DNA of 13,760 nt from Bacteroidales bacterium UBA1204 (GTDB lineage: Bacteria > Bacteroidota > Bacteroidia > Bacteroidales > F082): NCBI GenBank assembly GCA_002310075.1, contig DBXU01000114.1, forward strand, positions 595 to 14,354, in the 5' to 3' direction. The notes under the pieces were generated by a model that was not told the DNA's origin, made no database searches, and worked only from the letters and a program-made list of their open reading frames with translations. Positions 1-7,475 of the stretch are shown here, one piece after another; within the stretch, counting starts at the first letter, position 1, and each line of letters opens with the position of its first letter. The position numbers and the translations under genes were made by a program.

Positions 1-122
1 GCGCGGGCGGTGTCGCGCGAGGTGAATGACATCTTACGCATGGCGTTGATGAGCTCGGTTGAGTCGTACTTCTTAATGTCGATATGTTCGACAACATCTT
101 TCAGTAAGTCTTTTTTCTCCAT
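1..122 (-). CDS. Deoxyhypusine synthase family protein, N-terminal fragment (cut by window edge)
   Basis: Only the first 40 codons are present; the gene continues beyond base 1. The ATG is the reverse complement of bases 120-122. The peptide begins MEKKDLLKDVV and contains EHIDIKKYDSTELINAM followed by KMSFTSRDTARA. From memory this resembles the start of bacterial deoxyhypusine-synthase-like proteins, where an EHIDI segment is followed by a MSF(T/S)SRD(T/L)ARA segment. Deoxyhypusine synthase transfers an aminobutyl group from spermidine to a lysine of eIF5A in eukaryotes and archaea; bacterial relatives are thought to act in polyamine metabolism. No NAD-binding or catalytic residue lies in this fragment, so the family call rests on the N-terminal signature alone. 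A Bacteroidetes-type promoter lies directly upstream and the preceding topA gene is closed by a terminator, so the gene is probably transcribed on its own. Confidence 0.6.
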   Translation of the reverse strand, partial: MEKKDLLKDVVEHIDIKKYDSTELINAMRKMSFTSRDTAR

Positions 123-164
123 TGTATTTCAGATTTAAGATTAATTATCGAGATTTGAAGATTG

Positions 165-196
165 CAAAAATAGGAATTTATTTGGATTGCGTCAAA
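165..196 (-). promoter_or_regulatory. Bacteroidetes-type promoter for the gene at 1-122
   Basis: On the minus strand a TTTG element (complement of 193-196) is followed after 20 bases by TATTTTTG (complement of 165-172). This matches the known Bacteroidetes pattern of a -33 TTTG and a -7 TAnnTTTG. Transcription would begin near 158-160, giving a leader of about 35-40 bases before the ATG at 122. It sits between the topA terminator and the next gene, where an independent promoter would be expected. Confidence 0.7.
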
Positions 197-205
197 AACT
201 CAACA

Positions 206-237
206 AAAAAGCGGCAGAATCACTCCCGCCGCTTTTT
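206..237 (-). terminator. Intrinsic terminator after topA (symmetrical)
   Basis: A perfect 10-bp stem AAAAAGCGGC / GCCGCTTTTT (206-215 and 228-237) encloses a 12-base loop. It lies 6 bases past the topA stop codon, and on the minus strand the descending arm ends in a run of T. The sequence would also work on the plus strand, but no plus-strand gene enters from the left. Confidence 0.85.
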
Positions 238-243
238 ATGCTT

Positions 244-2565
244 TTATTTCTTTTTTACCACCTTCTTCTTCGGTGCGTTTTTCGGGTCTTCAACAATGGC
301 CAAACATTGTTCGTAGGTCAACGAAGACGGCTCTGTGCCTTTCGGAATCTTATAATTGCTTTTCTTATATGTGATATAAGGACCAAATCGGCCATTCAGT
401 ACTTGCATGTCGGGGTCTTGGCTAAAGGACTGTATGATATTGTTCAAGTCCTTTTGTCTTTTTTCGTTGATAATCTCAATCGCACGGTCATATTCCACCA
501 GGGCTGGATTATCGGTCTTGGCCAGACTATAGAACTTATTGTCGTGGCGGATATACGGACCGAAACGACCCACTGCCACTGTGATTTCCTTGCCCTCATA
601 CTCTCCAAGGATGCGTGGGAAATCGAACAATTTAAGCACTTCTTCCAAGGTAACGTTTTCGATGCTCATATCTTTCTTCAGGCCTGCAAAACGAGGTTTT
701 TCTTCCGATTCGGTGTCGCCAATTTGGGCCACTGGACCAAAACGACCCACTTTCACATAAACTTTCTTGCCTGTTGCTGGGTCTATACCGAGCATCTTCT
801 CGCCGCTGAACTTGCCTGAGTTTTCTGTGGTGGAAACAATTTGCTGATGGAAGCCTTTGTAGAATTCCTTGATCATGGCATTCCATTCACGTTTGCCTTC
901 AGCTATCTTGTCGAACTCCTTCTCCACATTGGCAGTAAAGTTGTAATCGATGATGCTCTCAAAGTATTGTAGCAAGAATTTGTTCACTAAAATACCGATG
1001 TCGGTTGGCAACAGTTTTCCTTTTTCGGCGCCATAGTTTTCTTTGCCAGTTTTTTCACTTATTTTATTGTTTTTCAGCGTGATAATCTTATAAGATTGGG
1101 GTTCGCCTTTTACATCACCTTTGGTAACGTATTCTCGTTTTTGGATTGTAGAAATGGTGGGGGCATAAGTAGAGGGGCGACCTATGCCAAGTTCTTCCAT
1201 CTTCTTAACCAAACTGGCTTCGGTGTAGCGCAGAGGATGGCGCGTGAAACGCTGTTGGGCTTCCATTTTATCCATGTCGAGACCTGTTCCCACTTCAAGG
1301 GGCGGCAAGATAACGGCAGCATCTTCAGCACGCTCATCATCGTAGCTTTCCATATATACTTTTAAGAAACCGTCGAAGAGAATGACTTCGCCCGTGGCGA
1401 CAAACTGCTTATCGTTGGTCGAAATGCCAATGTTCACATTGGTACGTTCCAGTTGGGCATCGGCCATCTGAGAAGCAATGGTACGTTTCCAGATCAGCTC
1501 GTATAGTTTACGCTCATCGGCAGTGCCTTTGATGGTATGTTGGTCGAGATAGGTCGGGCGAATAGCTTCGTGGGCTTCCTGTGCACCTTTGGTCTTGGTT
1601 TGGTACTGGCGGGTTTTTACATATTCGGCACCGAAGTTTTCCGTAATCTCTTTCTTAGCCATACCGAGGGCAAGTTTCGAAAGGTTGACGGAGTCGGTAC
1701 GCATATAGGTGATCTTACCAGATTCGTATAACTGTTGGGCAATGCGCATCGTATTGGCGACAGAGAAACCCAATTTCCTGGCAGCTTCTTGTTGCAAGGT
1801 GGAGGTTGTAAACGGAGGGGCTGGATAGCGTGTGGCAGGTTTTTTCTCAATAGCTTCAACCTTATAGGTAGCATTCGTGCAAGATTCCACAAACCTGCGG
1901 GTTTCTTCCTCCGTATCAAAACGATGCGGAAGCTCTGCAAAGAGGCTGTATTCTTGTCCGTCTTTCATGAATGTGAATTGGGCCGTGACACGATAGGCAC
2001 TGCTCTGGACAAAGTTTTTGATTTCTTCTTCGCGTTCGACAATAAGACGCACAGCCACCGATTGCACACGACCTGCAGAGAGTGATGGCTTTACCTTTTT
2101 CCATAATAGCGGCGAAAGCTCATAACCTACCAATCTGTCAAGTACACGGCGGGCTTGTTGGGCGGCAACGAGACCCATATTAATGTCACGCGGGTTCTCG
2201 ATAGCATCAAGGATGGCCGTTTTGGTGATTTCGTGGAAAACGATACGTTTGGTGTCTTTCTTTTTTAAGTCAAGAGCTTCGTAAAGATGCCATGAAATGG
2301 ATTCTCCTTCACGGTCTTCATCGGAAGCCAACCAAATAGTATCGGCTGTTTTCGATAGTTTTTTCAACTCAGCCACAAGATTGCGTTTGTCATCCGAAAT
2401 CTCATATTCAGGTTCAAAATCCTTTTCAATATTTACACTTAAAGTATTTTTGTTCAGGTCGCGCACATGTCCATAGCTCGACTTCACCGTATACTCTTTG
2501 CCTAAAAAACCCTCTATGGTCTTGGCTTTGGCCGGTGACTCCACGATAACTAAATTCTTTGCCAT
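244..2565 (-). CDS. topA: DNA topoisomerase I (type IA)
   Basis: This protein of 773 residues relaxes negatively supercoiled DNA by transient single-strand cleavage in the cytoplasm. The start MAKNLVIVESPAKAKTI is the family's usual one. The N-terminal Toprim domain shows Glu9 and the acidic motif DEDREGE at residues 82-88 (metal binding). PSLSAGRVQSVAVRLIVERE begins near 160. The catalytic tyrosine is Tyr287 in GKITYMRTDSVNLS, and the ELGIGRPSTYAPTI block lies near 458-471. The C-terminal part carries no four-cysteine zinc fingers. Instead it has three GRFGP-containing repeats near 607, 666 and 725 (the small topoisomerase C-terminal repeat type) and ends in a lysine-rich tail, as in many non-proteobacterial TopA proteins. 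It stands alone, divergent from the cysQ-like gene and closed by a strong terminator. Confidence 0.97.
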   Translation of the reverse strand: MAKNLVIVESPAKAKTIEGFLGKEYTVKSSYGHVRDLNKNTLSVNIEKDFEPEYEISDDKRNLVAELKKLSKTADTIWLASDEDREGESISWHLYEALDLKKKDTKRIVFHEITKTAILDAIENPRDINMGLVAAQQARRVLDRLVGYELSPLLWKKVKPSLSAGRVQSVAVRLIVEREEEIKNFVQSSAYRVTAQFTFMKDGQEYSLFAELPHRFDTEEETRRFVESCTNATYKVEAIEKKPATRYPAPPFTTSTLQQEAARKLGFSVANTMRIAQQLYESGKITYMRTDSVNLSKLALGMAKKEITENFGAEYVKTRQYQTKTKGAQEAHEAIRPTYLDQHTIKGTADERKLYELIWKRTIASQMADAQLERTNVNIGISTNDKQFVATGEVILFDGFLKVYMESYDDERAEDAAVILPPLEVGTGLDMDKMEAQQRFTRHPLRYTEASLVKKMEELGIGRPSTYAPTISTIQKREYVTKGDVKGEPQSYKIITLKNNKISEKTGKENYGAEKGKLLPTDIGILVNKFLLQYFESIIDYNFTANVEKEFDKIAEGKREWNAMIKEFYKGFHQQIVSTTENSGKFSGEKMLGIDPATGKKVYVKVGRFGPVAQIGDTESEEKPRFAGLKKDMSIENVTLEEVLKLFDFPRILGEYEGKEITVAVGRFGPYIRHDNKFYSLAKTDNPALVEYDRAIEIINEKRQKDLNNIIQSFSQDPDMQVLNGRFGPYITYKKSNYKIPKGTEPSSLTYEQCLAIVEDPKNAPKKKVVKKK

Positions 2566-2640
2566 AGTCTCTATTTTACGCTTAAGGGTGCACCTGCAAC
2601 CCCGGATTTAACTTCGTTGAATGCTTTGCATTTGCGCGTG

Positions 2641-2648
2641 CAAAATTA
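2641..2648 (-). promoter_or_regulatory. Candidate -7 element of the topA promoter
   Basis: The minus strand reads TAATTTTG here, a full match to the Bacteroidetes TAnnTTTG box. It would start transcription near 2634 and give a leader of about 70 bases before the topA ATG at 2565. No good TTTG -33 partner is visible at the expected distance (around 2669-2672), so the call rests on the -7 box and its place in the 170-base divergent spacer. Confidence 0.45.
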
Positions 2649-2696
2649 GTGGAATAAAATGGCACGAAAGAAACTTTTTTGTAATAATTTTTTTAT

Positions 2697-2731
2697 TTTG
2701 CTGATTTACAGCTAAATATTTTGTAATTTTG
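2697..2731 (+). promoter_or_regulatory. Candidate promoter of the cysQ-like gene, close to its start codon
   Basis: TTTG at 2697-2700 and TAATTTTG at 2724-2731 match the Bacteroidetes -33 and -7 elements. The 23-base gap is slightly longer than the usual 19-21. Only four bases separate the -7 box from the ATG at 2736, so a transcript from this promoter would be leaderless or nearly so. Confidence 0.45.
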
Positions 2732-2735
2732 CAAT

Positions 2736-3461
2736 ATGGAACAACTATTGGAATTAGCCAAACATGCCGCCCTCGAAGCTGGCAAAGCCATCATGGAAGT
2801 GTATGCTCAACCTTTCGAGGTCTATACCAAAGACGATGATTCACCTGTCACCCAGGCAGACCTCCGCGCTAGCAATATTATCAAAGAGATATTGAAACCA
2901 ACATGTTTGCCTTTTGTAAGCGAAGAGGACTTACCACCCGATCGCTCACATTTCAAACGTTATTGGCTCGTCGACCCGCTTGATGGCACTGTTGAATTCG
3001 TAAACCGAAATGGCGAATTCACGGTGAATATCGCATTGATTGACGACAAACAACCCGTATTAGGTGTGATCTATGCACCTGTTCTTGATAAGATGTGGAC
3101 CTCAAAAGACCAACAACTCTACACTCTACACTTTAAATTCTCAACTTTCACAGTACTGGTCAGCCGTTCGCACCGTACGCCTGAGGTAGATGACTATATT
3201 AATAAGGTATTGCGCCCTGCTCATCCCGATCTTGTCATCGACACCCAAGGCAGCAGCCTAAAATTTGCCCGTCTCGCCGAAGGTACTGCCGATGTGTATG
3301 TCTGTTACAGCAAGACCAAGGAATGGGACACTGCCGCCGCCGATGCCATCCTCCGTGCCGCTGGTGGCAAAGTGCTCCGCATCAGTGACGGACAACCCTT
3401 GGAATACAGCAAAAAAGAATATCCTAACCCTCCGTTTGTGGCGTGGGCTAGGATATCTTGA
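2736..3461 (+). CDS. cysQ: 3'(2'),5'-bisphosphate nucleotidase CysQ-like (inositol monophosphatase superfamily)
   Basis: This 241-residue protein probably hydrolyses 3'-phosphoadenosine 5'-phosphate (PAP) to AMP, a by-product of sulfate assimilation and sulfotransfer, with Mg2+. The family signatures are present: a DSPVTQAD segment near residue 35, Glu63-Glu64, the metal motif DPLDGT at 80-85, RNGEFTVNIALI just after it, VSRSHR near 142 and WDTAAADAIL from 198. DPLDGT is followed by VEF where CysQ proteins usually have KEF, and the region from about 127 to 140, normally a loop before the SRSH strand, is encoded by a period-7 simple repeat. CysQ is preferred over plain inositol monophosphatase because of the RNGEFTVNIALI and SRSH blocks. 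It is the only plus-strand gene in the left half and converges with the thioredoxin operon, leaving 15 bases between the two stop codons. Confidence 0.88.
   Translation: MEQLLELAKHAALEAGKAIMEVYAQPFEVYTKDDDSPVTQADLRASNIIKEILKPTCLPFVSEEDLPPDRSHFKRYWLVDPLDGTVEFVNRNGEFTVNIALIDDKQPVLGVIYAPVLDKMWTSKDQQLYTLHFKFSTFTVLVSRSHRTPEVDDYINKVLRPAHPDLVIDTQGSSLKFARLAEGTADVYVCYSKTKEWDTAAADAILRAAGGKVLRISDGQPLEYSKKEYPNPPFVAWARIS
3116..3150 (+). repeat. Period-7 degenerate simple repeat inside cysQ
   Basis: Five consecutive heptamers are seen: ACTCTAC, ACTCTAC, ACTTTAA, ATTCTCA, ACTTTCA. The first two are identical and the rest keep the A-y-T-y-T frame. The tract encodes residues about 127-139 of the CysQ-like protein without breaking the reading frame. 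Confidence 0.75.
3411..3456 (-). terminator. Intrinsic terminator of the rpiB-lutB-thioredoxin operon, inside the cysQ coding region
   Basis: Bases 3419-3430 pair with 3445-3456 (12 bp with one A/C mismatch, stem core TATCCTA / TAGGATA plus CCC / GGG) around a 14-base loop. On the minus strand the hairpin is followed by TTCTTTTTTG, a typical U-tract. It lies about 20 bases beyond the stop codon at 3477, so it terminates leftward transcription. The same bases encode the last residues of the CysQ-like protein. Confidence 0.75.
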
Positions 3462-3476
3462 AGCGTTTTCTGCCTA

Positions 3477-4529
3477 TTACTTACCCAATTGCCTTTCTAT
3501 CTCCTCCATCAACTCCGCACCTTCAAGGTTGCGGGCGACAATCATGCCGTCTTTGATCAAGGCATTTTGTGGGATGAAAGCGATGGCATACAAGGCACCA
3601 GCGGCATTGTTCCAGCCTTGCAGGTCGGAGACGTGTGTCCATGTCAGGCCGTCTTTTTCGATGGCGGCAAGCCAAGCTTCCTTATTGGTGTCAAATGACA
3701 CACCCAGGATATCAAAACCTTGGTCATGAAATTTCTGGTAGGCAGCCACCACATTGGGGTTTTCCTTACGGCAGTCGGGACACCATGAAGCCCAAAAATC
3801 TATCAACAAAAGCTTGTCTTGAGCAAGTTCACTGAGAATCACTGGATTTCCGTCAGGATCATTCTGAACAAAGTTGATCATGGGTTGACCAGCTTGGACG
3901 TTTTCTTGTTTTTCAACATATTCTTCTGCCAGTTTCAGGTTGGAGGTCACAAGGGTGCTGTCGGCATGATGGATATTGTCTATCATCGTGCGCATCTCGC
4001 AAGGACCGAAAGCCCACTTATAGCGGTAAAGCACATAATGCGCCACAGGGTCGATGGGGTTTTCCCAAACATAGTCGAAGCAGTGCATTTTCAGGACTTC
4101 GTCCTTATCGGCTTGGTCCATGGTGCTGTCGGCCTCCAACTTGGCTTCAAGATCGTTGTAGCTCTTTGTGAAAGCATCAAGACGGGATTGCGATTCAGAA
4201 CCTTTCACCAAAATGGCATTGGGGTTTTGTGCATCTCCTTCAAGTGTCACGTCAACATTGTCAGTGAAAAACGGGAAAGGACGACGCCAGCCTTTCAGCA
4301 TGATGCCATACATCTCGTTATCGTCGCAGACGGGCGTGTTGAACACGGCATCCCAATTTTCGATAAGGGCTGAGTCAAGCACTTGTCCGTCTTTTTGCAG
4401 ATAGACGATCTTGCCGTCAGCATTAGCAAGGTTGACGTTAACTTTAAAGGTTTTCGTCTCAGGTTTGGAAGTGCAAGCCACCATGAGAAAAGCCATGGCA
4501 ACTATAAATAAGGATTTTGTTTTCATCAT
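3477..4529 (-). CDS. DUF4369/TlpA-type thioredoxin lipoprotein with a CPDC active site
   Basis: This 350-residue protein starts with a lipoprotein signal peptide (hydrophobic run, lipobox LMVAC, lipidated Cys19), so it should be anchored in the membrane facing the periplasm. Residues about 25-110 form a DUF4369-like beta domain (VNVNLANADGKIVYLQKDGQ), a helical linker follows, and from about 213 there is a TlpA/AhpC-TSA thioredoxin fold. The active site is WCPDC at 249-253, preceded by LLIDFWAS, with the cis-proline at 320. CPDC differs from the CGPC of its neighbour and suggests a different redox potential; this is inference. Family members reduce or oxidise disulfides in exported proteins, but the substrate is not known. 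The ATG overlaps the preceding gene's TGA (ATGA), which implies translational coupling. A second ATG immediately follows the first and could equally be used. Confidence 0.88.
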   Translation of the reverse strand: MMKTKSLFIVAMAFLMVACTSKPETKTFKVNVNLANADGKIVYLQKDGQVLDSALIENWDAVFNTPVCDDNEMYGIMLKGWRRPFPFFTDNVDVTLEGDAQNPNAILVKGSESQSRLDAFTKSYNDLEAKLEADSTMDQADKDEVLKMHCFDYVWENPIDPVAHYVLYRYKWAFGPCEMRTMIDNIHHADSTLVTSNLKLAEEYVEKQENVQAGQPMINFVQNDPDGNPVILSELAQDKLLLIDFWASWCPDCRKENPNVVAAYQKFHDQGFDILGVSFDTNKEAWLAAIEKDGLTWTHVSDLQGWNNAAGALYAIAFIPQNALIKDGMIVARNLEGAELMEEIERQLGK

Positions 4530-5611
4530 TTCAGTAATTCCGCAAGTTTGGCCGCCAAATCTTCACCTCTTAAGCCTTTGGCCACCATGGTGCCGTTTTG
4601 GTCGAAAAGGAAGTTGGACGGGATATAGTAAATCATATAGTCTTCGCTGACTTTATTTTCGCTGTCACGCACCTGGGTCCAAGGCAGCTCATCTTCTTCG
4701 ACAGCCTGTAGCCATGCTGCTTCATCTTGATCGACACTAACGCCAATGACATCGAAGCCAAGTTCATGGAACTGCTCATAAGCCGCCTTCACGACGGGAT
4801 TCTCATGACGGCATGGGCCACACCATGAAGCCCAGAAATCAACCAAGGTAAGTTTGTTTTGGGCCACCTTTTCGGAAAGTGTGACATCTTCACCTTCATT
4901 GGTCTTCAGGGTGAAATCGATGAAGGGTTGTCCGATTTCGAGACGTTCTTGCTTAGCGACGTAGTCGTTAAGATGGTCGCGATAGATGGATTCCGTGGTG
5001 AAACCAGCCATCAAGTCTTTCAACTGGTCAATAGGATAATCCTGCTTCACACCATCGAGAATGTAATGCGTGACAAAACTCTCGGGGTGGGCTTTGATAT
5101 ACTCGTCACGGAAGCTATCCTGTTCCTCCATGAGTGCAGTCCCTACTTGGTTGAGCGAGTCCATTTTGACAGAATCGTTATCGGCAAACGCTTGTTGCAT
5201 GACAGCATACAGGTCACGGATACGATTCTCGAATCCTTTCACTTGATTATTGTAAGCATCCAATTCGGCTTGGGTTTCAGAACCCATAATCTCCACGTCT
5301 TGAGGATTGTTAATGTCACCTACAAAAGTGATGTCTTTATTATCGGCAAAAAACGGGATTGAACCACGTTTGCCTTTCACTCTCAAAGCATACAAAATTT
5401 GAGGATTGTCGCTAGGGGCCTTCAACACGGCTGCCTCATCGACAATGACGGCTGAGTCGATCGTAACAGGTACGTTATCGACATATTTCTGCAAATAAAC
5501 AACATTGTCGTTACCATTGGCAAGACTGACATTTACTTTAAAGTCTTTTTTTTGCTGACATGCACTCAATCCAAGTGCCAATACGAATAGGAAGAGGATC
5601 GACTTTTTCAT
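4526..5611 (-). CDS. DUF4369/TlpA-type thioredoxin lipoprotein with a CGPC active site
   Basis: This 361-residue paralogue of the next gene downstream begins at MKKSILFLFVLALGLSAC, with lipobox LSAC and lipidated Cys18. I chose this ATG because longer in-frame starts would place about 26 polar residues before the signal peptide and run into lutB. The DUF4369-like N-terminal part (VNVSLANGNDNVVYLQKYVD) is followed by a helical linker (about 115-225) and a thioredoxin domain with LVDFWASWCGPC (CGPC at 264-267), GVSVDQDEAAW and the cis-proline at 331. CGPC is the classic thioredoxin pair, typically a reductant. A role in periplasmic thiol maintenance or in keeping heme or metal ligands reduced is likely; the substrate is unknown. 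The gene follows lutB after 25 bases and overlaps the next paralogue by four bases, so both belong to the rpiB-led operon. Confidence 0.9.
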   Translation of the reverse strand: MKKSILFLFVLALGLSACQQKKDFKVNVSLANGNDNVVYLQKYVDNVPVTIDSAVIVDEAAVLKAPSDNPQILYALRVKGKRGSIPFFADNKDITFVGDINNPQDVEIMGSETQAELDAYNNQVKGFENRIRDLYAVMQQAFADNDSVKMDSLNQVGTALMEEQDSFRDEYIKAHPESFVTHYILDGVKQDYPIDQLKDLMAGFTTESIYRDHLNDYVAKQERLEIGQPFIDFTLKTNEGEDVTLSEKVAQNKLTLVDFWASWCGPCRHENPVVKAAYEQFHELGFDVIGVSVDQDEAAWLQAVEEDELPWTQVRDSENKVSEDYMIYYIPSNFLFDQNGTMVAKGLRGEDLAAKLAELLK

Positions 5612-5636
5612 CTTATGAAGTATTATTGTTACTAGA

Positions 5637-7004
5637 TTAGTTTTCATTATGTGTTTCTTTCCACATCTGACTGAAAGATTTGGGCGCAAACTCGGGCATA
5701 CATGTTCTTTTACCCCAATTGTTCCCCAGCAAGCGTTTCAATTCCATTTTTTTGAAGAATATTGGACTGTCAAGCCTTTTCCTTGACCGACAATGCCATA
5801 TCATCGTCTTAAACAACAAATCTATTTTCGCACTACCCGTTTGTTCTGTGGCCTTTAGATTTCTATTCTCTATCATCAAATCGTCCAACGGAATCTTAAC
5901 AGGACAGCTGTCGGTACATTTACCACAAAGTGCACATAAAGTGACCAAGTAGTTGTATTCTTTCATCCCTTTCATCAAAGGTGTCATGATGACACCCAAT
6001 GGTCCAACATGAGGTGTTTGATAGGTATAACCTCCAATATTGTTATAGATTGGACAAACATTGACACAAGCACCACAATGGATGCACGACATGATCTTGC
6101 GCTGTTTTTCATGTACAAGTATCTCCGAACGGTCGTTGTTAAGCAAGATGACATACATCTGTTCTGGTCCCTTTTTGTTTTTCGAAGGACCGAAAGTGAT
6201 GGTATTGTAAGCTGCCATGCTTTGTCCTGTAGCATGTGACGACAACAAAGGCAGCAATATGCTTAGATCATCGATATTGGGAATCACTTTTCCGATACCG
6301 GCAACAACGATATGTATTTTTGCCTTGGATGAAGCTTTCAGAATATTGCCTTCGTTTTCTGTCAACACCACACCACCTTCATCGGAAAGCAAGAAATTGG
6401 CACCTGTCAAACAAATGCCTGCATTTTTCATATCCATTGAACTCTTGTATCGAATGAAGTTGACCATTTGCTTCGTGCTGCTGCCTTCTTTTAACTTAAA
6501 GGTTTTGGTCAACACCTCGTTGATCTCCTCTTTTGAAAGATGAATCATGGGAGAAAGCGGATGATAAGGTCTCATCTCTGCCGATTGAAGAATAAAACGA
6601 GCCACGCTTGTTTCCAGCAAATCAATATTCTTACTCTTCAGGAAATCATTGATTTCGATCTCATCGAGAACATTGGAATGGGAACGGGAGATGGTTTTGA
6701 TACCTGTTTTTTGGATGATCTCATAAATCAAGTCTTGAGCGTCTTCTGTATTACGGGCCCACAATACTTTTCCTCCATTTTCATTGAAATGGGTTTCAAA
6801 GTCAACGAGCAGTTTTTCAAGATTCATCACCGACTTGTTACGCAAAATATAGGCCCGCTGCTTTTCCAGGTCCATATTCCTATAGTTCTCTTTCCCTTTT
6901 TCAAAACTGGTTTCAAAACAACTCGTATTATAGTTGATTTTTTGCCAGTGTTCCTCATTAAAGGAAATCTCACAAGCTTGATTGAATGTCTGCTGGTCAA
7001 TCAT
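5637..7004 (-). CDS. lutB: LutB-like LUD-domain iron-sulfur protein
   Basis: This 455-residue protein has the LutB/YkgF layout. A LUD domain (residues about 60-290) contains GICLTGANFLLSDEGGVVLTENEGN at about 196-220. A double [4Fe-4S] ferredoxin segment follows, with CIHCGACVNVCP (Cys307, 310, 313, 317) and CALCGKCTDSCP (Cys357, 360, 363, 367), then a C-terminal tail. In the LutABC system LutB is the central electron-carrying subunit oxidising L-lactate to pyruvate. No lutA (cysteine-rich CCG protein) or lutC partner is adjacent, so the electron donor and acceptor are unknown. I chose the ATG at 7002-7004, which overlaps the end of rpiB by 8 bases. A longer reading from 7061 begins with a non-family extension lying wholly within rpiB. 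The gene is in the operon rpiB-lutB-thioredoxin-thioredoxin. Confidence 0.85.
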   Translation of the reverse strand: MIDQQTFNQACEISFNEEHWQKINYNTSCFETSFEKGKENYRNMDLEKQRAYILRNKSVMNLEKLLVDFETHFNENGGKVLWARNTEDAQDLIYEIIQKTGIKTISRSHSNVLDEIEINDFLKSKNIDLLETSVARFILQSAEMRPYHPLSPMIHLSKEEINEVLTKTFKLKEGSSTKQMVNFIRYKSSMDMKNAGICLTGANFLLSDEGGVVLTENEGNILKASSKAKIHIVVAGIGKVIPNIDDLSILLPLLSSHATGQSMAAYNTITFGPSKNKKGPEQMYVILLNNDRSEILVHEKQRKIMSCIHCGACVNVCPIYNNIGGYTYQTPHVGPLGVIMTPLMKGMKEYNYLVTLCALCGKCTDSCPVKIPLDDLMIENRNLKATEQTGSAKIDLLFKTMIWHCRSRKRLDSPIFFKKMELKRLLGNNWGKRTCMPEFAPKSFSQMWKETHNEN

Positions 7005-7449
7005 GATTATTATCGATGGGTTCAATTTTACGTATTCTTCTTTCGTGTCTTCCTCCCTCAAATTCCGTATTTAGGAACACCTGTACCATCTCCCAAGCCA
7101 ATTCATTGCTTATGAAACGTCCTGGCAAAGAGAGTATGTTGGCATCATTGTGCTGACGGGCAAGCTTCGCCAATTCAGTGTTCCAACATAATGCTGCCCT
7201 GACATTATGGTGATGGTTGGCTGTCATCTGTGCACCATTTCCACTACCACAAAGAATAATTCCCAATGGATAATCACCATGCTCTATGGCACTGGCTAGG
7301 GGATGTATCATATCTGGGTAATCGACACTATCAGAGGTATAGGTTCCGAAATCTTTCACTTTATACCCTGCTTCTTTCAGTTTTTCAACCAAATACTCTT
7401 TCATTTCGAACCCACCATGATCACATGCTATAGGAATTATTTTTTTCAT
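6997..7449 (-). CDS. rpiB: Ribose-5-phosphate isomerase B
   Basis: This 150-residue protein interconverts ribose 5-phosphate and ribulose 5-phosphate in the pentose phosphate pathway. Length and motifs fit the RpiB/LacA family: IACDHGGFEMK (Asp10, His11) at the N-terminus, VDYPD near 42-46, LCGSGNGAQM with the catalytic base Cys67, NVRAALCWN near 82, and the HND motif at 100-102. The start MKKIIPIACDHGG is preferred over a longer form that adds three residues. It is the first gene of a leftward operon, and its stop codon overlaps the lutB start. A Bacteroidetes -7 box (TACCTTTG) lies about 27 bases upstream of the ATG, beside a TTATCAACA motif that falls in the predicted leader. The gene borders the AT-rich candidate origin. 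Confidence 0.95.
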   Translation of the reverse strand: MKKIIPIACDHGGFEMKEYLVEKLKEAGYKVKDFGTYTSDSVDYPDMIHPLASAIEHGDYPLGIILCGSGNGAQMTANHHHNVRAALCWNTELAKLARQHNDANILSLPGRFISNELAWEMVQVFLNTEFEGGRHERRIRKIEPIDNNHD

Positions 7450-7458
7450 TTTACACAC

Positions 7459-7467
7459 TGTTGATAA
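7459..7467 (-). promoter_or_regulatory. DnaA-box-like site TTATCAACA (rpiB leader)
   Basis: The minus strand reads TTATCAACA, one base from the consensus TTATCCACA and identical to the inverted pair at 7594-7618. It falls between the rpiB -7 box and its ATG, so DnaA bound here could also affect rpiB transcription. That is inference. Confidence 0.5.
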
Positions 7468-7475
7468 TTATTTCG

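Noticed and set aside
187..819. Long plus-strand open frame opposite topA, and similar ones opposite the thioredoxin genes (3819-4373) and lutB (6540-7115)
   Set aside because: Their translations show no domain or signal peptide logic and they lie wholly or mainly opposite well-recognised genes; they are antisense shadows.
7005..7061. Longer N-terminus for the LutB-like protein
   Set aside because: The extra 19 residues lie inside rpiB and are not family-like; the ATG at 7004 with an 8-base overlap is more natural.
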